DNA from: Phycisphaeraceae bacterium
Lineage (GTDB): Bacteria > Planctomycetota > Phycisphaerae > Phycisphaerales > Phycisphaeraceae
Length of the DNA stretch: 64,000 nt
Reading direction: 5' to 3'
Assembly (NCBI GenBank): GCA_028277745.1
Contig: JANQFR010000061.1
Location: forward strand, 1-64,000
The stretch's first letter is position 1; each line of letters begins with the position of its first letter. Below, in pieces: positions 59,599-64,000 of the stretch. Below the pieces are notes generated by a model, which made no database searches, was not told where the DNA came from, and saw nothing but the letters and a program-made list of their open reading frames with translations. The translations under genes were made by a program, and so were the position numbers.

Positions 59599-60240
59599 AT
59601 GCCCGACCCGCCGCCCATCGACCTGGTGATCTTCGACCTCGGCCGCGTGCTGATCCGCCTCGCCGCCGACCGGCCCGACGCCGCCGCCATGGCCGGCGTC
59701 GACCTGCCGCCGCTCAGCGAAGACGCATGGAGGAAGTGGGAGACGATCCGCGACGATCATGAAACCGGCCGGATCAGCTTCGACCAGTTCGCCGACCGGC
59801 TGGCGCCGGTGAGCGGGCTCGACCGAGGCCAGCACGCGGCGCTCTATGAGGGATGGTTGCGGGGGCCGTACCCGGGCGTCGAGGAACTGGTCGACGAGTT
59901 GCGGGCCGGGCCGACGCGCCTGGCGTGCCTGTCGAACACCAACGATTTCCATTGGTCGCTGATGACCGCTCCTGCCGGGAACAACGCCCTGCCGATGGAT
60001 AAGCTGCATCACCGCTTCGCCAGCCATCTGGTCGGTTCGGCCAAGCCCGACGCGGCGATCTACGAGCACGTCGAGCGGGAGACGGGCGTCGAGCCGGGCC
60101 GGATGATTTTCTTTGATGACAGCCCGGCCAATGTCGAAGCGGCGCGGGCCCGCGGCTGGCGGGGCGAGGTCATCGCCGACGATGGCGACCCGGTCTCGCA
60201 GATGCGGCGGCGCCTTGGGCGCTATGGTGTGTTGGGATGA
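59599..60240 (+). CDS. HAD-superfamily phosphatase, YihX-like
   Basis: A 213-aa hydrolase. Motif I is DLVIFDLGRVLI (nucleophile and general-acid-like Asp then Leu-Gly, the YihX variant), motif II LACLSNTNDFHW, motif III SAKPDAAIYEHV and motif IV FFDDSPANVEAARARGW. YihX-type enzymes dephosphorylate sugar phosphates such as alpha-glucose-1-phosphate, but the substrate here is unknown. ATG 59599 lies 14 bp after proA. Its stop overlaps the ATG of the next gene. Confidence 0.88.
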   Translation: MPDPPPIDLVIFDLGRVLIRLAADRPDAAAMAGVDLPPLSEDAWRKWETIRDDHETGRISFDQFADRLAPVSGLDRGQHAALYEGWLRGPYPGVEELVDELRAGPTRLACLSNTNDFHWSLMTAPAGNNALPMDKLHHRFASHLVGSAKPDAAIYEHVERETGVEPGRMIFFDDSPANVEAARARGWRGEVIADDGDPVSQMRRRLGRYGVLG

Positions 60241-61016
60241 ACGCAAAGGAAAAACCCGGCCTCGTGAGCGGCAAGAAGGTGCTCTTCAACACCCTGCTGG
60301 CGTGTGGGGCGGGCCTGTTTCTGCTGGTGTGGGTGACCCTGCGTTGGGTGGAGATGCAGATCACCCCGCCGGCGCCGCTGGCGTGGGCGGAGCGGGCCGA
60401 GTGGGTGACCCCGCCGGTAAACTTCACGCGGCTGCAGAAGCAGCCGGGGCCGGACCCGCCGTTTCAGCGGGTGCGGAAGAACCTGGATTTCGAGGTCGAG
60501 CCGGACGAGGAGGAGATGGTGCGTCAGCTGGCGGTGCTGGCGTGGGCGATGGAGGACGCCGGGGACCGGCGTGACGCGATCGCGGCGGAGGCGTCGGCGT
60601 TTCCGTCGGCGTTCTACCCGTGGTACGTGCTGGCGTCATGGGAAGCGCGGCACGGCGACGGGGCGGCGACGGACGGCCTGATCGAGTCGGCGTTCGCCCG
60701 GGCGCCGGCGGTGGTGACCATGAAGTTCATCGACGAACTGGACCGGCCGATGGCGGGGCTGCGCCTCGGGACGATCGAGATCGCGTGCGCCCGGCTGAAG
60801 GACCGCGTGCTGAACCAGAACCTGCGGCTGGTCTATCCGGACCTGACGACCGACGAGCGGGGGATGATTTACCTGCCGATCTACGCCACGCCCAGCCGCA
60901 CGACCGTGCTGCCCCAGCCCGAGGGGTACGAGATGATCTATGACTGGGAGGGCTGGTTCGAGTTCCCGGGGCAGACCGGGACGCTGCCGCCGGTGCTGGT
61001 CAGGAAGCGGCGGTGA
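60237..61016 (+). CDS. Membrane-anchored protein of unknown function
   Basis: A 259-aa protein with one N-terminal membrane helix (VLFNTLLACGAGLFLLVWVTL, residues 15-35) and a soluble, probably extracytoplasmic part. It is acidic in the middle (DFEVEPDEEEMVRQL) and ends in strands with PDLTTDERGMIYLPIYATP and a C-terminal KRR. I do not recognise the family. ATG 60237 overlaps the HAD stop (ATGA), so it is translationally coupled. The next gene, purL, is 55 bp downstream. Confidence 0.75.
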   Translation: MNAKEKPGLVSGKKVLFNTLLACGAGLFLLVWVTLRWVEMQITPPAPLAWAERAEWVTPPVNFTRLQKQPGPDPPFQRVRKNLDFEVEPDEEEMVRQLAVLAWAMEDAGDRRDAIAAEASAFPSAFYPWYVLASWEARHGDGAATDGLIESAFARAPAVVTMKFIDELDRPMAGLRLGTIEIACARLKDRVLNQNLRLVYPDLTTDERGMIYLPIYATPSRTTVLPQPEGYEMIYDWEGWFEFPGQTGTLPPVLVRKRR

Positions 61017-61071
61017 GTCGGATGTTTTATGATCCGTGAAACGCCCTGTTGAAACGGAACCGCCGACCATC

Positions 61072-64000
61072 ATGACCGCGTCCATGACCGCCGATCCCAC
61101 CGCCCCCACGCCGCGGGTGTTCCGCATCGAAGTCCGCCCCGTCGCGGGCGAGGTCGACCCGAAGGCCGACGCCGCCCTCGCCGAGGCCCGGGCGGCCCTG
61201 CCGGGCGTCGCCGCGATCCGCACCGCCCACGTCTTCCTGATCGAGGCGCCGCTCCGTGAAGACGAGGTCCGTCGGATCGGCGAAGAGCTGCTGGCCGACC
61301 CGATCAACCAGACCCTCAACGGCGCCGCTCACGGCGACGCGGTGATCGAGGTCCACTACCAGCCCGGCGTCATGGACCCGGTCGCTCAATCGACCCGCGA
61401 GGCGATTGTCGAGATGCTCCCGCACCTGTCGCTCGACGACATCGAGGTGCGCACCGGCACGCGTTACGACCTGGCCGGCCAGGGCCTCGACGAGGCGGCC
61501 CTGCGCGCCTTCGCCGAGCGTGCGCTGGCCAACACCGTGATCCAGGACATCCACCTGAGCCCGTTCCGGCCCGACGCGTTCCCGCACGGGCACGCTTATG
61601 AACTCCAGCTGACGCACGTGCCCATCCGCGGGCTGGACGACGAGGGGCTGCTCAAGCTCTCGCGCGACGGCCACCTGTTCCTGAGCCTCGACGAGATGAA
61701 GGCGATCCAGTCGTTCTATGTCGACGCCGGGCGTGAGCCGACCGACGTGGAGCTGGAGACGCTCGCCCAGACGTGGTCGGAGCACTGCGTTCACAAGACG
61801 CTCAAGAGCACGATCACCTACACCGGCGACGATTTGAGCATCTTCCGCGACAAGCCGGGGCACACGCTCAACGACGACGGCAGCGTCACGATCCATAACC
61901 TGCTCAAATCGACCGTCGCCGCCGCCACGTTCAAGCTCCGCGACAGCGGGCTGGACGACTGGCTGGTCTCGGTCTTTGACGATAACGCCGGCGTCGTGCG
62001 GTTCGACGACACCCACGGCGTGTGCATCAAGGTCGAAACCCACAACCACCCGTCCGCCATCGAACCCTACGGCGGGGCGGCCACCGGCATCGGCGGGTGC
62101 ATCCGCGACATCATGGGCACCGGGCTGTTCGCCAACCCGATCGCGAACACCGACTCGTTCTGCGTGGCGCACCCAGATGGCAGATGGGAGGTTGGTGATG
62201 GCAGATGTGAGATGGCAGATGGCAGATGGAAAGAAGAAGGAGAACCCTCCGATCCATCTGCCATCCGCCATCCGCCATCTGCCATTCTTCCTAACGGCGT
62301 GATCCACCCGCGGCGCATCCTGCAGCAGGTGGTCGCCGGCGTACGCGACTACGGCAACCGCATGGGCATCCCCACCGTCAACGGGATGGTCTATTTCGAC
62401 GACGCGTACCTCGGCAACCCGCTCGTCTTCGCCGGCTGCGTCGGGCTGATCCCGCTGGACAAGTGTTTCGGCTCGCCGAACCCGGGGGACCGCATCGTCA
62501 TCCTCGGCGGCGCGACCGGGCGCGACGGGATCCACGGCGCCACGTTCTCGTCCGCCGAGCTGACCGACACGCACGCCGACGAGTTCTCCCACGCGGTGCA
62601 GATCGGCAACGCGATCACGCAGAAGAAGACGATGGACGTGATCGCCCGGGCTCGCGACCACGAACGCGGCTGCCTGTTCACCGCGATCTCCGACTGCGGC
62701 GCCGGCGGGTTCTCGTCCGCGGTGGGCGAGATGGGCGAGAAGGTCGGGGCCTTCGTCACACTCGAGACCGCCCCGCTCAAGTACGCCGGGCTGTCGTACA
62801 ACGAGATCTGGATCAGCGAGGCCCAGGAGCGCATGCCCCTGGCGGTCCCGCCGCAGAACGTCGACGCCCTCCGCGCCCTGTGCGACGCCGAGGACGTGGT
62901 GATGTGCGACCTGGGCCATTTCGGCCACGAGGAAAACGGCGAGCCCACGCTCAAGCTGACCTACCATGGCGCCGAGGTCGGCAAGATCTCAATGCCCTTC
63001 CTCCACGACGGCATCCCCATGCCCACGCGCACCGCGGCCTATGCGCCAGCGCCGCCCGCGACGACCATCGGCCATCAGGAATCCGCCCTCGACGAGTTGC
63101 TGACCGCCCTGCTCGCGCACCCCAACATCGCGTCGAAGCACTGGATCGTCCGCCAATACGACCACGAGGTGCAGGGGGGAAGCGTGGTCAAGCCGCTGGT
63201 GGGCCCGGAGCAGGACGGCCCGTCGGACGCGGCGGTGATCCGGCCCAAGCTCGACAGCCCCCGTGCGGTCGCGCTGTCCAACGGCGTCGCGCCGCACCTG
63301 GCCGAGCACGCGACGGCCAAGGGCTTGGCGGTCGACGGCGACTCGTACGCCGCCGCCCTCGCCGCGATCGACGAGGCCGTGCGCAACGCGGTGTGCGTCG
63401 GCGCCGACCCGTCGCGGATCGCGATCCTCGACAACTTCTGCTGGCCCAGCTGCGACGACCCGGCCCAGCTCGCCGCCCTCGTGCGCGCGGCCGAGGGCTG
63501 CTACGACGGCGCGCTCGCCTACCGCACGCCGTTTGTCTCGGGCAAGGACTCGCTGCACAACCAGTTCACCACCGACGACGGCCGGGTGATCACGATCCCC
63601 CAGACGCTGCTGATCACCGCGTTGGGGATCGTGCCCGACGCGCGTCGGGCACGCACGATGGACGCTAAGGCGCCCGGGCACGCCCTGTTCGTGGTCGGGC
63701 TGACCGACGCCCGCCTCGGCGGCGCGCACCTGACCGCCTGCGGCCGGGCGCCCGCCGACGCCGACCTCCACATCCCCCGGGTCGACTTCGCCCACGGCCC
63801 GAAGAACGCGCAGGTCGTGGCCCAGCTCATCGCCGCCGGCCGGGTCGCCGCGGCACACGACTGCTCCGACGGCGGCCTGCTCGTCGCCGCCGCCGAGATG
63901 GCCTTCGCCGGCCGGGTCGGGCTCGACCTCGACCTCGCCGCCCTGCCCAGCACCGACGCCCTGTCGTTGCCTGCCGCCTGCTTCGCCGAGACCCCCAGCC
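61072..64000 (+). CDS. purL: Phosphoribosylformylglycinamidine synthase, PurS-PurL type (3' end off-window)
   Basis: Converts FGAR to FGAM in purine synthesis. The frame stays open to the window end, so the protein is partial (976 complete codons seen). Residues 15-95 resemble PurS, followed by PurL: TWSEHCVHKTLKSTI, ETHNHPSAIEPYGGAATGIGGC, then FCVAHPDG... and NGVIHPRRILQQVVAGVRDYGNRMGIPTVNG, FGSPNPGDRIVILGG, and later PFVSGKDSLHNQF. Residues 369-406 are an in-frame insert encoded by an inverted-repeat element (62176-62289), rich in DGRW and SAIRHPPSA. An ATG at 61084 is an alternative start; no Shine-Dalgarno is clear. Confidence 0.93.
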   Translation, partial: MTASMTADPTAPTPRVFRIEVRPVAGEVDPKADAALAEARAALPGVAAIRTAHVFLIEAPLREDEVRRIGEELLADPINQTLNGAAHGDAVIEVHYQPGVMDPVAQSTREAIVEMLPHLSLDDIEVRTGTRYDLAGQGLDEAALRAFAERALANTVIQDIHLSPFRPDAFPHGHAYELQLTHVPIRGLDDEGLLKLSRDGHLFLSLDEMKAIQSFYVDAGREPTDVELETLAQTWSEHCVHKTLKSTITYTGDDLSIFRDKPGHTLNDDGSVTIHNLLKSTVAAATFKLRDSGLDDWLVSVFDDNAGVVRFDDTHGVCIKVETHNHPSAIEPYGGAATGIGGCIRDIMGTGLFANPIANTDSFCVAHPDGRWEVGDGRCEMADGRWKEEGEPSDPSAIRHPPSAILPNGVIHPRRILQQVVAGVRDYGNRMGIPTVNGMVYFDDAYLGNPLVFAGCVGLIPLDKCFGSPNPGDRIVILGGATGRDGIHGATFSSAELTDTHADEFSHAVQIGNAITQKKTMDVIARARDHERGCLFTAISDCGAGGFSSAVGEMGEKVGAFVTLETAPLKYAGLSYNEIWISEAQERMPLAVPPQNVDALRALCDAEDVVMCDLGHFGHEENGEPTLKLTYHGAEVGKISMPFLHDGIPMPTRTAAYAPAPPATTIGHQESALDELLTALLAHPNIASKHWIVRQYDHEVQGGSVVKPLVGPEQDGPSDAAVIRPKLDSPRAVALSNGVAPHLAEHATAKGLAVDGDSYAAALAAIDEAVRNAVCVGADPSRIAILDNFCWPSCDDPAQLAALVRAAEGCYDGALAYRTPFVSGKDSLHNQFTTDDGRVITIPQTLLITALGIVPDARRARTMDAKAPGHALFVVGLTDARLGGAHLTACGRAPADADLHIPRVDFAHGPKNAQVVAQLIAAGRVAAAHDCSDGGLLVAAAEMAFAGRVGLDLDLAALPSTDALSLPAACFAETPS
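62176..62289. repeat. In-frame ATGGCAG inverted-repeat element inside purL
   Basis: Arms at 62200-62230 and 62253-62283 match at 27 of 31 positions with a 22-nt loop; both are built from ATGGCAG/ATGGCGG units. Additional units lie to the left from 62176. The element reads through all three arms and loop without a stop in the purL frame, adding about 38 codons. Related units lie after cdaA at 57209-57235. Confidence 0.8.

Noticed and set aside
62176..62289. Possible frameshift or pseudogene in purL
   Set aside because: Reading the codons shows that the frame is kept before, through and after the repeat, and conserved motifs continue; the gene just runs past the window edge.
61027..62967. A 646-codon minus-strand frame opposite purL
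   Set aside because: It is antisense to the conserved PurL frame. It crosses the inserted repeat only because the palindrome is open on both strands.

Overview
This 64 kb stretch is GC-rich and almost fully coding. It looks like chromosomal DNA of a planctomycete, most likely class Phycisphaerae. The signs are lone prepilin-type proteins with a [17 protein letters not shown] leader, PEP-CTERM proteins ending in PEPASLALLGLG plus an arginine cluster, a Cys-type sulfatase, LacI and XylR-type sugar regulators, a secreted GH5 glycoside hydrolase, a K+-dependent-type membrane pyrophosphatase and high GC. The lineage is inferred; no rRNA or tRNA gene is present. No insertion sequence, prophage or CRISPR array was seen.

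Layout. 0.2-6.1 kb: coaE with a zinc-ribbon membrane protein, a YfcE-like phosphoesterase, a GNAT protein, a DUF309 protein, mutY, a stand-alone NrdJ C-terminal domain and a sulfatase. 6.3-13.5 kb: a small membrane protein, an ABC ATPase with a permease/beta-propeller partner, a long coiled-coil protein and an unknown exported protein. 13.8-18.4 kb: a cation/proton antiporter, metK and ptsI. 18.6-29.6 kb: a tightly packed housekeeping run rne-dxr-rseP, then yidC-mnmE-smpB-MFS (RNA decay, isoprenoids, envelope proteolysis, membrane insertion, tRNA modification, trans-translation). 29.6-33.9 kb: a five-gene minus-strand operon around a photolyase. 33.9-36.9 kb: a methyltransferase / FAD reductase / type III polyketide synthase cassette. 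37.0-43.4 kb: DUF547, uvrB, a thioredoxin-fold exported protein, an AAA+ ATPase and a universal stress protein. 43.4-55.1 kb: prepilin-like proteins, hppA, and a polysaccharide-related block (GH5, two prepilins, PEP-CTERM, LacI, XylR, PEP-CTERM/DNRLRE). 55.2-64 kb: moxR, cdaA-cdaR (c-di-AMP synthesis and its regulator), proA, a HAD phosphatase, an unknown anchored protein, and purL running off the right edge.

Features beyond the gene list. (1) Four kinds of inverted-repeat element sit between genes. One kind has AAGCCGG/CCGGCTT arms and occupies all three tail-to-tail gene junctions longer than 100 bp; two copies share 40 of 41 bases. (2) Another kind, built from ATGGCAG/ATGGCGG units, is inserted in frame inside purL, adding about 38 codons to an essential enzyme, much like the palindromic elements of Rickettsia. 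(3) At least five genes have a TAnnnT -10 hexamer exactly 6 nt before the start codon and no Shine-Dalgarno, implying leaderless mRNAs; others use clear AAGGAG-type sites. (4) The LacI and XylR genes have recognisable operator-like direct repeats of 20 and 21 bp period. (5) Several conserved proteins carry unusual changes: CdaA with DMG for DGA, MnmE without a normal NKxD, and HppA with a loop insertion of roughly 100 residues.
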